Source: Piper betle (Eukaryota; Streptophyta; Magnoliopsida; Piperales; Piperaceae). From it: 64,000 bases of DNA. Positions 11,148 to 26,000 of the stretch are shown here, piece after piece. The notes beneath the pieces are model-generated. The model had not been told where the DNA came from, made no database searches, and saw only the letters and a list, made by a program, of their open reading frames with translations. Positions within the stretch are counted from its first letter, which is position 1. Each line of letters opens with the position of its first letter. Where the stretch lies: positions 1-64,000 of the forward strand of contig JAURVB010000097.1 of NCBI GenBank assembly GCA_033002965.1, read 5' to 3'. The position numbers and the translations under genes are program-made.

Positions 11148-14100
11148 ATGGCCGCCGTCGCCGCAGCAATCGCCGCCTCCATCTCCTCCCTTTCCCTCTT
11201 CAGCACCTCCTCCGCTGCCCTCCGCCGCCGGGCGGCGGCGGCTCGCGCCTCCTCCTCCTCCTCCTCCCCCGCCGCCGCCGAGCCGCGAGAGTTCAACATT
11301 ACCTTCGGCGCCGGGCGCTCAGGAGACGAGCCGCCGGAGTCGCAGGAGGCGGCGGAGGAGGGCGGGCCGGCGCCGCTGCTCATCCCGTGGATACTGCGGG
11401 ACGGGAATGGGGGGTTCCGGCTGTCGTCCGCGCCGCCGGCGGGGTTCATCCGCGAGATGGTGCAGGAGAAGATGGTGGAGAGGACGGCGAGGAAGAAGAA
11501 GAAGGGGGAGGACCGGGGCGGGGCGGAGCCGAAGCATTCCAAGGCGGCGAGGAGGTTCTACAATGACAACTTCCGGGAGGCGCAGCGGCTGAGCAAGGTC
11601 CTCGCCGGAGCAGGAGGTTCGAGTTTTTGTTGTGGCTCAGATTGATTGCTTTGTGTTAGAAATGGTAGAAAGTCGCAATCTTTTTGAGGAAAATGCTCCC
11701 TACCTTTGTTTTATGGTTTCGTAAAGATGATGTCTTTGTTTGGTTTATCTCCTCAAATTTTGATGGTGTTGCTGACGTACAACTCCTATTTGGATTTCAA
11801 CTAGTTGTTGGTTCTAATTGTCAGTGTCTATATGATTTATTAGCTGTGTTTTCTTCCATCCAACATGTTGATGTCTTTTCTATTGCCTTTTGCGAGTTTT
11901 TATCATTTGCACAAGTTGGGCCTTCTAATTATTTCGAGCCTCATTATTGACATGGAAGAAGCTTTTGTCCTTAGAAATGATAGTAGTGGGATATAGGATG
12001 TTTTATTTGTCAATTTATGATGGGTTTAATAAGAACGTGAATTGCTTCAGGGATTGCAAGGAGCTTATTATTGGTGAATGACTAATAGCTTAAACTGGGT
12101 TAGATATCACAGAAAACAGAGATAAGAAGAATGATGGGTAATGAATGAGAGAAGAAAAAGAACCAAGTTAAATATGCAATAGAGATGGAGTTAAAGAGGA
12201 AGAGTATATAACCATGGAGCATTTGGAAGTTGGAAGAGGTCTGAAGGAGATGAAGATGATAAAATAGAGAAATCGTTAGTTGGAGAGAAAAGCTGTTCAT
12301 TTTTTGTATCTCCTTTGTACAAAGATCTAGATTCAAAAAAATAATTAGTTGCGTCATATTTGTTGATTTCGAACTTAACTAAACTATCATTGAAATTTAA
12401 ATCATCTACAATTTACCAAAATGTCAGGAATATATCAATGACCCAAATTTGGATTTACAGTAATTGGTTGTTCTATTTTTCAGTTTACAAAGGACATAGT
12501 CTAATATGGACCTAATTTGCATTAAATATTTAAGGGAACTTATTGGCGAATAACCTGGACCAGCAGTTGCTCTATTGTCTGATATGGTCCTTATTTGCAT
12601 AAGTATTGTCCAGAATTTATTGGTGAATAAGCTATATTTGGATTTACTGCAGTTGTTTAATTTGTCAATGTATGAAGGATGAAGTCTGATATGAAACTGA
12701 TTTGCATCAAGAGTTGTAGGGAAGAAAGGGGGAAATTCAGGAAGAAGTGTGGGAGGAGATAGAGGAAAACCTCTAGTTAGAGGCTTAAGAGGAGGAAGTC
12801 GATAAGACGAATCTGTGGATTCCAAATCTTCTTTTGTTACCCATTCATACCAAACGTTTAAATACATTCATTGATTTAAAATTAACTGATCCTTGCAGTT
12901 ACCTAATATATGGACCTAAAACTGTGCTCTTATCATTCTCATGGAATTTTGACAAGAGTGGAACAAGTCAGTGTATCTAATAAAGATTTGACATTGAGAG
13001 TTGCAGATGTGTGTGTTTCTTGTTTAGAACTAAGTTGATTAACTGAAGGTTTGTTTTTGTTTTTTTTTCTGTTTCATTCTGTCAGTAGCATCGAGGAGGA
13101 GTAGTGAGGAGCTTATTTTCGATGGCAAGGTGACCGTGAATGGCTCTGTATGTAGATCTCCCCAGGTATTTACCTTTCCTTGCCAACTAATTTTTGTTGT
13201 AACTCTTGATAACAATAACTACTTTTAATGTATCTGACACGAAATTGACAAATTTGATTGTATAAACCTGCTTGAACACTGAGGTTACCTATTAGATACT
13301 ACTTGTTAACAGTTTGGATAGTATGTATGAGTGGTAATATCATAGTTGGGCTGATCCTTGAATATAATTAAAGTATTGCTGAACACTGATATTGTACTGT
13401 TCTACGATTGACGAACCTCGCCCCCAAATATAGCAGTTCGATATTTATGAAAAAATTGTAGAGCTATGACGCGTGTGCATCCATTTTGAAGTGCTTTTGA
13501 CAAGCAATTGTTTTTTGTAGAAATTTATATTTTTCTGGAGCATTCAGGTGTCCTCTTATCTATTCTGTGCGCTTGTGCAGCTCGGCTACTGAAATTTTCT
13601 TACATTTGTGGGTGAATTTTTTGTACAATTTGTGTCTTAGATTGGAGTTCTTTCATTGCATGACATGCTATGCTTCTTCATATTTGTCTTCGACTTCATC
13701 GTTGTCTTCTTCTTCCATCTTATTACCAAAAAGATTCGGATGAGGATCCAAATCTAGGATGCATGTGAATGTCAAAGTTTTGATGGCCAGTTGTACTTCC
13801 TAATGCCAACCTTCCTCCTTTGTCATGGTTTGGGACCAACAAATTATGAGCTTTGGTGGAGTTCTTTTGTTGTTCGTGGCAAGTTATTTTGTATTGTGGA
13901 GGAGACCTTTATTGTTGCAGTATTATTTAGTGTATGGTAGTATCTATCTTCATGCGGCAAATTGCACTGTGTTATTCTTATACTTAATATATAAATGCAG
14001 ACACGAGTCGACCTTCACAGAGACATAATATATGTTAATGGAAACCGCTTATCCAAGAAGCTGCCTCCAAAGTTGTACTTTGCGTTGAACAAGCCAAAAG

Positions 14101-17100
14101 GGTTGGTTGCTGCTGTGTGCCTGAGTTCACGTCTATTTGTATTTGATACTTTTCCCTTAAACCAAGAGAAAAAAGCATTCTTTCATTGACATTTATTCCT
14201 AATAACAGATACATTTGCTCTAGCGGAAAGGAAGATTTTAAGTCTGCAATTTCTCTCCTTGATGAGTATTGGAAAAGTTGGGTAAGTCAAGTTTTTAGAA
14301 GTGTCTAGACACATTCATAGTAATTTTATGGCTGCACTTTATAAATTTTGACAGAGTTTACTTAAAAGGAAAGTTGGTTACTGGTCTGATAATAAAACCT
14401 TTAATTTGTAGTTGTTCCATTGTCTGTCATGTAAAAAATGTGTTTATGTCAGTTTCTTTAGCCATGTACTGGCCTGTTTTTCATGTCTAATTTTTTCTTC
14501 TGCATCATTTTCTTTTAGAAGAAAGCAAATCCTGGATTGCCAAAACCACGCTTGTTTACTGTTGGCCGTCTTGATGTTGCCACTACTGGATTGATAATTG
14601 TTACTAATGACGGTAAGCAATTTGAGGGTTTATACTGTCATTTTACTACTATGAATGTAGAATCTTATCTTCACCTTGGGGATATTAGTCCTGGGAAAGA
14701 ATCTTTTTTTCAGTTTATTAATTGAATATTGCTTTTTAGTTCTTTTCTATGTGAACTTTACGTGAGAATGATCTGAAGATTCCCCCTACATGATGTGTAA
14801 ATCTTGGATTTTTGTTTTATCTCCATAAAAGTTTAGAAAACCTATTATTAATGCAAATGTCTCACTATCAAAGATTAGAAACTCTACAGTTTTTTGACCT
14901 TTTGCACTTTGTTTTCCTAATTTTCCTTCTGGGGTTCAATTGAGTGATTGCTTTGTGGGCAAATTGTGGTTTGAATCATGAATTAAAGCAATTATGACAT
15001 CATATTACTTAGAATCAGTTTATGTTTTGTTTGGGTCTAGATCCAGATTCTCTTGTTAATTATTTTTCCCGGGTTTTGGCTCGTGTAAAACTTTACACCT
15101 TCATTGTTACTGTGATCCTTATACTATTTCAACTGATTCTTCTTTTTCATTCTTTTCTTTCTTCTTTGCCCCTTTCTTGCTCCCGTCTTATGTTACCAAA
15201 TCCTTATCATTTTGATATATATATATATGTATATAAATTTAACTCTCTCGCTTTCATAATGTAGGTGACTTTGCTCAAAGGCTTTCACATCCTTCATCTG
15301 GACTAACGAAAGAGTAAGGCTTGCCTTTTCCTTGATGCAATAGCTTCAGAAAAGCAGCATAATTAAGACTAGTTTCTTCTTACTGATGCAACTTTAGTGA
15401 ATCTGTGCTTTTTTTCTTTGAAATCCAGATGTCAAGAACATTATAATGTTTCTTTTCCCTTGGACTTGATTTGTTCATCAAACTCTTTCAATTTAATTTC
15501 AGATTTTGTGCTGGATTTTTCTTACTGCAGATATATTGCAACTATAGATGGTGATGTCAACAAGCGTCAGCTAGTAGCCATAAGTGAAGGTGCAGACATT
15601 GATGGTGTACTCTGTGTACCAGAATCTGTGGAACTATTGCCACCTCAACCTGATATTTCGAGGCCGCGAGTTCGCATAGTGGTATATCTGATGATTGAGG
15701 AGTGCAAATACCCTTTGAGGCTTTAATTTTTGGCTAGCTTAATAAAAGAAAAGATGAAAATATGTTACTAAGAAGACGTGATATTATGTGGAGGTTTTTT
15801 TGTGTTTGCTAAGCTCATTTATTGCGTCCAATACTTATATTTCATACTACCTGAAATCATGATCTATTCAGCCGAATCACCTGTTATACATGCCATCTCA
15901 TTTATAGTTAATCATTTATTTTCTGCATTATGGTTGGTATTATTCTCATGTTTGCTCTGCAGCTGTGAATTTCTGCTACCGTCTCTTGCTCCAAGTCAGG
16001 CAAAAATTTGAGTGATTAAATGCTTATTGTTCATAGTAGGAGTGTGCCATTGTGCTCTATTTTGTATCATTGTTATTAATGGAAACCAATGCTATGTTTG
16101 AGATAAACACTTTTTGATTTCTATTTCTTGTATATCATCAGCTTTTAAGCCACACTTTCCAATTAAACTGCTAGAAGGAAAGGATTAGTCATTAGCTGTT
16201 TGACAAGCATTTTTATTTCATTTAATTTGTCAGGTTAATGAAGGGAGGAATCATGAAGTACGTGAAATTGTAAAAAATGCAGGTCTGCAGGTACGAAATA
16301 CAATTTTTATTATAGTGCAGGTTTCTTGGCTAAGATATGAATTTCACCATTTCAGTTAATTATGTTGGGTTCCCTAAGTAGCATGGCTAGGTCTTTAGTT
16401 AAGCAGAACTATTATTTATTTTTTGAATGCCTTCGATTGATGTCTAGTGGGATGTAAATAAAATTTAGAAATATGTTGTCAGCATGGTTTGTTTGTAAGT
16501 AAAAAGAACTAATGTAGAAATGACAAAATTTTATTTTTTTATTAACATATGCGTACATGTATGCATTGCTTGTTAAGTTGTTTTTCAGCTTTTGAAATTG
16601 CAGTTCGTGATTGAATGATACTGTACTTGTGTTGTTTGTAGGATAGAGTTTTTTTGCTTTAGTTTTATGCCTTTCTTTGATGGGTATCCAACTTACATAG
16701 TGGCTGTGCCTTTTATTTTGCCATATAATGCATGCCAATATTGATTTTGAAAGGCCATAGTTCCTTAAATATAACCATGCTCTCTTGGTTTGCCTTGAAT
16801 TGAGCTTCTGAGAGCCTTTTTGTTCGATGTATAATGAGTGTGTCTAGTGTTTTTAGATCTTGGATTTCTGCCCTCGTAAATCCAATTTATGTCTCACCTC
16901 AAATATTGAAAAGTCTATTTGTTTACGAAGTCAAATAGTTGAATATTGTTAGAGCCCTTCATGATGTGCTTGCCATGAAACTAAGTGTCAATTTAGTGCT
17001 TCTGAGTTGGAAGATTTTGAAATGACCTCTGATATTAGAATTTCATTGTCTAATATTGATTTTGGAGCTTAGGTTGTAAAATGATATCTGCAGTATTGAT

Positions 17101-18859
17101 TTTGAAACTACATGCAGACCTGCAATTTTCAAAGTGATAATTGCTGTTTTGTCTTTGCATGCTTAACTGTCACCTTGTAGTGTGTTTTTTCAAAGAGGAA
17201 TTCAGGTGTGTTTCATATCATATCAGGTACTGATGTTTGCTTTTCTGATTGCTGTTTGTTCAGCCACTTTATAATGTGGTCTGAATTATCACTCCCAAGT
17301 TGTGCACATCTCAATAACTTGTATCAGAATTAAGTTGGTAATCAGCTTTCAAAAGTTTTAATCAAATGCGTGAATTTGCATCCTTTAGTCTCAATGTTCA
17401 ATTCTGGTATTAAATTTGCACTGTGGATAATGATACAAATTGGATCCTGTTAATCTTTATCTGGAAATATCACAAAATTGTTTTGACTGACATTGTGCAC
17501 CTAAATTATTCTTCTATGCCTTGCTGGCTTATTTTATCTGTTGATGGAGCTTTGATTATGCGAGGACAAATTTGAATGTAGTGTTTAATTTCTGTTCTAA
17601 TTAATTGTTACATTTGTTGGTCACTGATCTTTTTGCAGATTCATTCTTTAAAACGCGTGCGAATTGGTGGCTTTCGGATTCCATCCAATCTTGGGTAACA
17701 ACTAAACACTTTCAAATATCATCAATATTACCTTGGTCCTATTATGATGTTGTATTTGTGTTGGTTAGAGGTTTTAGAAATATTTTATGCATCACAATAT
17801 TCCTAGATAGATGATCTATTCCACTTTGTGGTGTGTTTGAACATCAAAAAATTGAGGATCAGAGTAGCTGATTATCTCCGTGTTTGATTTTGGATTAGAT
17901 GGGGAAGTTTAATCTGGGGAAGAAGATTGGGGTAAGAAACTGTGGACAGCTACTTAAGATTGGGTTCATTTGAAAATCCAGAGAAAGATAATATTTGTAT
18001 GGGTCTGATTCGGGAATTGATCTGGTTTTTTAGTATAGCCGTGGGGAACCAAATTGGAGTCCAGATTAAATGTGATTTTTTATGAATGAAAGAAACTCCA
18101 TAAATTACACAGATTTTTGGTGGTATGGGAACGCTTATTTTAGCAGAAGTCTGGGATCTGTTGCCATCAGTAAATAAACGACAGATTATTTTATGTTACT
18201 TTGGAAAAAATAGACAGTTTATTTCTTCTGATATGTTTAATTTGTAATGATTTTTATTCGCACTAAGCCAGTCTAATATTCTGGTTTTACGTTCGTAAAA
18301 GAAAGGTTGGTGTTAGGAAGGTAGTAAGCCATAATTTTTTTTTTATAAATAATTCGTGTAGGGACCATTTGCCCCTGCTTGCCCCTTTTTAATGTATCAA
18401 ACTAGGGAACAAAACTGGGAACAATAGGAGGCACTTAATGTAGAAGGGATGTTAATATAGAAAATATGAAGTATCAAAACATTTTCATTTTCAACTTATT
18501 TTTGGCACATTTGTCCTCAAGTGCTGTCAACCCTTTGGAAATTTAACCTTCTAGACAAGGGATCTGCCTTTTTTGCGATTTGCTAGCTTCCTTTGATAAA
18601 TGATTTAAACAAAACTTTCTGAGGACAGGTTCTTTTCCTACGCTTGCTGGAAGTTCTGTGAAGTGTGATCTTATTAGCCTAGTTAAGAAATTAACGACTA
18701 ATCTTTTGCTATATTGTCTCTATCCAAAAATCCTAGTGGGAAATGTGATTTTTTTTTTAACTCTATATATTGTTGTCCTAATTCAGACTTGGCCAATACG
18801 TGGAACTAAAGCAGGCTCAACTCAAATCATTTGGTGGAAATATTGCGAAGGTCTCTTGA
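11148..18859 (+). CDS. SVR1: Plastid pseudouridine synthase, RsuA/RluB/E/F type (SVR1-like)
   Basis: It should convert a uridine in chloroplast rRNA to pseudouridine. Ten exons: 11148-11616, 13086-13165, 14001-14101, 14209-14281, 14519-14612, 15265-15313, 15531-15681, 16234-16290, 17639-17694 and 18787-18859. All joins are in phase and give 400 residues. Order: Ala/Ser/Arg-rich transit peptide (1-45), acidic linker, S4 RNA-binding domain (about 147-200: RLSKVLAGAGVASRRSSEEL, GKVTVNG), then the RsuA-type catalytic domain with YFALNKPKG, GRLDVATTGL (catalytic Asp about 260), VNEGRNHEVREIV (340-352) and LKRVRIGGFRI. Arabidopsis SVR1 (suppressor of variegation) has the same layout, which supports the symbol, but orthology is inferred. 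The last exon was found by its VELKQAQLK motif; the protein ends SFGGNIAKVS where I recall relatives ending close to LGW. Start chosen as the first ATG of the GC-rich exon after a purine-rich leader. Confidence 0.92.
12490..12720. repeat. diverged local duplication in intron 1 of the pseudouridine synthase gene
   Basis: Three related segments (about 12490-12560, 12574-12640 and 12672-12720) share a motif of the form gtctgatatggnnctnatttgcat, and the first two also share the following attggtgaataa. They are diverged, so copy boundaries are approximate. Intron 1 (11617-13085) otherwise shows nothing recognisable. Confidence 0.5.
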
Positions 18860-21140
18860 ACAATGGCTTACTTCACCGTTTGAATCTCGTGAAACAAAAG
18901 ACATCGTCGAGTTTGAAGGAGCACATCAATTTTGAAATATACTGGTCAGGTATCTTAAAGTTTACTCTTCATCCATGATACCCAGATATGTAAAGGATTC
19001 TATAAGTGAAGGTTCTTCCAGTATGCTGCATTTTTTTGTGTCATGTCTGCTTTCTATTTACATATATCTTTTGGAATATCTGGTTGTGTAGCTTCCGCAA
19101 AAGTCTGATTATTTTCCATCTTTGATTTGTAAATTATTTTTTACTGTAAAACCGAAACTTGGGGCAGTAAATTTAGACATTACTGGATTGCTGTACAGGG
19201 GTTTTCTTATTTTTGTTCCTTTGTTTTTGTGCCCTTGTTGATAACCGTGAGGGTTACACTTGCACCTCAGTTAACAATTGAAAGGTTGTGAGCTTTGCAT
19301 GTAGATAAATTAATGGAATTGTTACAAAATGCACCGGATAATCATTATCATAGACTTTACACCGATTAAATTGTTCATTATGTTTTGCTCTTTTCTAAAG
19401 AAGGCCCCCAACGGTGTCCCTGTTTAGGATCCTGTTAGCCCACGTTGCATTTTGTTTGAGGGGGTATGAGAACTGTTAAACTTGCTTTTGGAAGATTTGT
19501 TTCGAATTGATGTATTATATATGTTTTGTTCAAACAGTATTTTTGTCCCTAACATGGCAATCAGAAATTTGATCCCCTACTTTGATTTAATGATTAAATC
19601 ATATTCTTCTTTGAATTATTATTACATGGTGTATCAATATTTACCGGTCAACTTTCTTAGAGAAATCTATTATTTCTACCTTAACCCTTCCAAAAGGGGC
19701 AGGCGATATGGGTCTTAATTTAGGACCAAATTAAAAATTTGGCTGTTTAGATTAGAAGGTCGGATAATTTTCTGAAGGAAATATGAGCAAGTACTTTGAA
19801 GCAAATTGTATTGGCCCAGCTTAACTCAGACTTGAGCATACTTTGGAAATGAAAGTCAGATTGAGCAGTTTAATGCAGGGACTGTACAGCTTGAAAGCTC
19901 CTCTGTCTTCAACCAACTTTGATGCTACTTAGGTCATTGATTATGTAATATCCAATACACCCATGTAAGAAATTTATCGTTTTTAAAAGGAACCATCTGT
20001 AGTTTTCATCTCTGCACTTGAATCTGTCGTGTTAAAATAATGAGCACACCGGTCAATATTTGGGAATATTAATCGACCTGGACCTCAACTCTTATCCGTA
20101 ATGTTGAAATTGATTCAATTTTAAATTATGGCTCAACGTAGTTGTTGAGTAAACCATTGGTAAGGAGTCAAACTTTATCGAAGCCATTGCTCTAAATGTA
20201 TGTTGATGGCCAATATGCAATCTTGGAATAGATTTGATAGCTCCCAAAAGATTTAGCATTCCTCATGGAACAGATGTGTTTTCGTGTGTTTACAATTTAT
20301 CAATGCTGTTACTATGAAAGATAATTTGATTGATTTATTGTATGACCGCATTGGTTTATGATAGGATAAAGTGGAACGAAATATATGAACCCCGAGTGCA
20401 TGTATTTTGTAAAATTTTTTGAGCTAATTATGTGTCTATTTGTAAAATAAATATTGAATGAACAGTATTTCAAGGTGCACTGATTAGACATGAAGACACA
20501 AAACTTATATTTATGTATGACTTAAAATCTGAATGCTTGGTTACTATTTATATGAGTGGTCAACCCTTTATACCAATCATCCTTCATATTCAAATATATC
20601 CCCCCCATCTATGTTAGGTGTCATTTTTCATATAACTAAATGTTCCAACAAAATTACATTTTTACCAATGCAAATCTTTCTCTCTCTTTCTCAAGGTTGA
20701 TATGGCCTTGACAATCAAGTCTAAATTAATATATTCATGAAACCCATTACATATCAATCGTTGATTTCAACAATGCAGCGTATTATATCACAGAGCAAGA
20801 TCATGTTTATTTCGTAATGCGTGACAAGGGCAAGGCATCTACATGTAGAGGTCTCAGCAGATTTCTTGGTTGAGTGATTTATTTACACTAATTTTTTCAA
20901 AAGCCTCCACGGATCAATGATTGATTACTTGACCAAATGCGTCAATAAGATGTATATGGTTAGAAATTCGTTACTACCAGCCACCAAATGTTAAGTCAAC
21001 TATCTTCAATTGTCTTTCTCTAAGGCTGCTTGGAATACGTCTCACACAATCAATGGGTGCTACTTGTTAAGTTTTGCTTCCCCTTTCCACCTACCCAATT
21101 TATATTTTTGTTTGTTTATCATAATTTCCCGCAAAACCAA

Positions 21141-21240
21141 ATTTTTTTGGGTAATAGACGATAAAAAAATAAAAAGAAAGAAAATAGACGATTTTTTTTG
21201 GGTAATAGACGATAACAAAAAAAGAAGAAAGAAAATTGAC
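21141..21240. repeat. tandem duplication, about 50-bp unit
   Basis: Two copies of a segment beginning atttttttgggtaatagacg and ending in a purine-rich run (aaagaaagaaaat) lie side by side with small differences. No function can be assigned. Confidence 0.75.
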
Positions 21241-23411
21241 GAGGGTTTGTTCTCTACTTTATGATATCACATACCGGACAAGGTCATTATTTTCTACACC
21301 TTATTTTAACTATGTTATAAAGTCCGCAAAACACGCAAGCTTCTTGTATTTAATTATATCCAAATCCGTAGAAAGAAAGAAAGATTAATATAATATAATA
21401 TAATATAATATAATATAAATAATAATAATAATAAAAGAACTCAACTAATTGTATAATTAAAAAAATCATGATTTATAAATGCTTAAATACGCAGAAGATA
21501 GTCTTCTCCTATTGAATGTCATGCATGAATATCAATCCTTGACAATGAAATAATAATATTGTAAGAACATATGCCCTTAATCTTGTTTCTACATATTGAA
21601 GTACATTTTACATCATAAATTAGCATATGATCAATAAAAACAATTCATAGCAAGGTTGATATACTTACATAATGACCAGCATATATAATATATATTTATA
21701 TATATATCCATACCAAACAACCTTCATCTATTTAATAAACTGTCTGAAATCAATTTAACCACGTTGTTTTTATGTACTAAATGCATGCATATTAGCCAAT
21801 GCGTGTCCCACCTTCAAATTTTCTCGTCAAGAAGGCTGCCGGTGAAAACATCTATATATTTGTCTCTGTAAGTGTCTCTATAAATGTCAATGCTTTAGGT
21901 AAGAACTGTTTGTTAATTACTGAATTTGATTTCATGTTTTCCACAATATATCTTGTTGAATATATTATTCAAACTTTTGCATGTCAAATTCTTATTATAT
22001 GTAGGGGAGAAGAGCATAGATGTATGGCTGCATTAATGTATCGTGTTGAACTGCAGGCTATCTAATTCATATAAAACTTTGAAGCTAGTGACAGTAATTT
22101 AGAAGTTTAATTCATGTTGAAAAAAATGTAATTAAAAAAGCTCCATTAAGCCATCAGAAATGGATGCATGCAGTTTTATGATATTTTAAACAGATGATTG
22201 TTGTTTGCATCTGGGGATTGAACAATTAAGGAAGGTGTGAATTTAAGCATATGTTTAGAAATAGTCTGTGCATAATTACATATTTGAGGTATTAGGGCTA
22301 TATTATGATCATGGATATAATTAAACTTGTTTGTTAATTTGTGAATGAATCTGAGTATGAAGTTGATTTGTTACAGTAGTTTACTATCTCCCCCTTGCTG
22401 GTACATTACATAAAACAATTTCAATACTGGATTCCAAACTTAAATAAAAGAGAAACACAGTATGAAAGGCATGTAGAAGCCTAACATTTTCTGATTTTTT
22501 CTCTCAATGGATGTTAGATTATGATCCTGATCAATTTCCTTCAAGCATAACGAGGATAAAAAGAAAAATTTTGATTCCAGACATCTTTGTTGTAATATCA
22601 TCTCAAATTTTGCTTTATTTATACTTCTTTCAGATAGGAATCTTTTTAGAAAACACTATATACTCAATCAAGGTTATGCTTGTTTAGATAGTTCTCTTCT
22701 AATATTTGTGTATTATCGGTTATCTCTTCTAAAACTCGTGTATTAATAGCCTCAAGCCTAGATAAAGGACCTTTTCATACCTAAGCCCAAAGAGAAAAGG
22801 GTATTGTGAGGAAAGGTATCTAGCTAACTATAAGATGTCCTAATTAGTTAATTAGTCTAATGCCAACAAAAGTAAGATCTAATATATTAGTAAAGATAAT
22901 GTTTATAATCTTCTACTTAGCTAAAAGCTTTTGAAGAAATATCTAAGTCTATTAGTTTATATTAATCGAGTCAAGTCAATATAATTAGTATCAAAGTTAA
23001 CCCAAGACTGTGTTGAATAATAAAGATCTAATTAAAAATAAATTTAAATTAGGATTGTTAGCCATAAAAAAGAATTCTTAAACGAAATTTCTTTACAATG
23101 GATGAAATGTAAGATTTCCAAATTAGTTGCTTAATCCAATTAATTAGTTTTACATCTAATATTTATTTAGGTAAAATTTAGTTATAATTATTAGAAATGA
23201 TGTTTAAGTTATAATCTTTCACTTAATACTTAACTACTTTTAAATAAATGATTAAGCCGCATGCGCTTATTGGATCAAATTATTACACTAACCATTACAA
23301 CTTTGTAATTTGTAGTTCAGGATTCATGTCCCCTAAACTTTTTTTAGTATAATGTGAAAAAAAGATTTAGAGAATCAATATGGTTTGGAGTTTGTTGGTG
23401 TGCTTCTTTGC

Positions 23412-23513
23412 TTCATTATTTTATTAGACTTTAACATCTCACTTATTCATTTTTTTATTGGACTTTAACATATTATTTCTTCATTTTTTTATTGGACTTT
23501 AACATCTCATTTC
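23412..23513. repeat. three tandem copies of a ~34-bp unit
   Basis: The unit has the form ttcattnttttattggact followed by ttaacatctca, repeated three times with a few substitutions. The context is AT-rich intergenic DNA. Confidence 0.8.
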
Positions 23514-26000
23514 GACGAAATAATGACAACTAAACTGAACAATTTTTGAGTCAAATTAAAATTTTCTAAATTAATTTGATTATCCGAACTCATCAATTTT
23601 AGCCTTAAGTTTAAAAGTTCTCTAGAGCTTGGAAATAAGTTCTCTTGAATATCCAATCAGTGATAATGAAAAGTCTCTTCTACAAGGGACTACAGAGGTG
23701 TATTACATGACAAATTCTTTTTCCCGCAATCACGCTAAGAAAAAAATGGGTATCATAAATGTTACAAGAACAATGCATGCAAAATAGATCCACAACACGA
23801 CCGTACTAGAAAGATAATAATGTGAACTCTTTCTATCTCTTCTTAACTCTCGTCCATTAGACTTGTCAATGACAGCAGTACAAGGGTAACATACTTCCAC
23901 GCTTGCATTGAAAGCTTACACCGACCGTTCAGACTCTTCTATCTTTCACAATATTTTCCTTTCATTAACCAATAATCTTAAATATACCACCTTCTTTGCG
24001 GAATTTGGATGTTGATAAGAATCCAGTTTATTATGTTCTGTTTTGAAAAAAAAAATCCTAACCAAATTATAAACGGAACATTAATTTTTTTTGAACAAAA
24101 GGGAATTGTATATAATAGCTCCTTTGCTCATTCTTATCCTTGTCATAGTTTAAAAATTAAGGGCTCAAACATGACTTGAAATGATATAGAGAGGAATCAG
24201 CTCGGAGACTGAGTACTCCGAGCTGACTTAGAGTCATTTATAATATTTTTATATCCAATAAATACAAAATTTTGTAATGACTCAACCTACAGTATAAATT
24301 AATGGGACTAAATTATCTCTTTAAAAATAGTTTGAAGATCTATAGTCTATTTTTATTTATAAACACGATCTTAAATCAAGATGTGAAAGATCTCATAATC
24401 AACCAATCTTAGAAAAGTTCATTTCGAAATTCCTAGCTCATCGCTAGCCCCATCACACATCTTTCTTTTACATGTAACCATGACATCTATAATCTATCTC
24501 ATCATCTAGCATGGAACTAGGTTACTTTAATACTTTTTATAACGACCTAAATCTAATTGTAAAATAATTGGCCCAAGTCATCTTTTTAAAAGTTATTAAC
24601 CGAAATTGAAGATTTATAATTCATTTTTACTTATAAAAATAATTTTACCCCAAAAAATATTAAATACGAGATTAAGTTGAAAGGTCTCACAAAATTTTAT
24701 GAAATTAGTGTTATAATTCACATTTTTTTTAAAAATATTGATTTAACTAAACTTAAAAAATAATAAGGTTCAATTGCTTTCATGACTTGACCACCCAATG
24801 AGTCAATCATAAAACCTATTAGTAGGAGCCATCTATGAAATTTAACTTTAATATGACTCGGAAAATTTTTAGAGTTTTAAAGGAATTGTGAATCTATGCT
24901 TTGAGAAATTTTTAGAAATGCTCACATTTTAATTATATATGTCGCCAAATGATCAGGTGAGTCAACAACACCTAATAATTTAGCCAATGAATAAAATGTA
25001 ATTTTTTAATGTTATATATATATGTATTAATGGGCATCACATTTATTTTTTCATGGTTATATCTGTATATTGCCCGTTAATTAATCTACAGTATTTCAAG
25101 CAGCATACAAAGAGGGGAGTCTCCTCTATGTAGTCCACAGCTATAGGACAGCCAACCTTGCCAATTACATGCAAGTGTTTGTGAAGGAAGAAAATTCAAC
25201 TTGCCAACCTTTCATGGATGTAATCTTGAAGGACAGACTTAGACTTTAACAGGTTTGAGCATTTGCCATTAATTAATTAGTACAATTAAACCATGGACAC
25301 TATCTGGGCTCCACTAGAATATTACTTAGGTCCTAATTAAGCTTGAAAAAATGAGGATGGTAGGCATCTATATAAATTAATATTTTTCATTTTTTCTCCA
25401 CATGCATGCATGAATATAATGTTGGATTTAGAACAAATGCCATTTTTTTAGTTGGCTAATTTGTAATGGAAGAAAAGAATACTAATTAATGTTTCATTGT
25501 CGTCGGTTAATTACCACCTGTCTCATGCAGTAAGAATCTTTATAAATTAACTAGGCAAGCCGTCATGCCATGATTTTATAGATAAATTTTAATTGAATGA
25601 AAATATATTTAGATTATAATAATTAAATATATATTTTTATTTTTATTATATTTTGATTCAATGACTGTCCTTGGTCTTTTAATCACAACTCAATTCTTAA
25701 TCAAAAGCCCTTTTATAAATAAAAAATTTTGATTAGAAAGACATGTCCATGTCGACAACGCATTTTACGCCTTGTATGCATCAAGAGTCATTCAATAATG
25801 TAAATTAATGAAATTGGCTTCTTCAAAATACATGTAGATAAGGTATAGCCGATTAAGATCAATAAATACATCTTTCCTTGCAAACCTAAATATTTCATGT
25901 AATTGGATTAAAAAATTAGAAAAAAAGTGCAGAGGAAATGATAGGAATGAGGAAATAATCTCGTTATAATGGTCAATAATTTAGGGTATCAATAGGTCCA

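Noticed and set aside
11069..11592. Antisense and alternative-frame open frames over exon 1 of the pseudouridine synthase
   Set aside because: Low-complexity Arg/Pro/Ala shadows of the GC-rich coding exon.
25090..25250. Possible exon or small RNA precursor (palindrome gaggggagtctcctct near 25110)
   Set aside because: The stem is only a few bases long, there is no extended hairpin, and the frame lacks splice partners.
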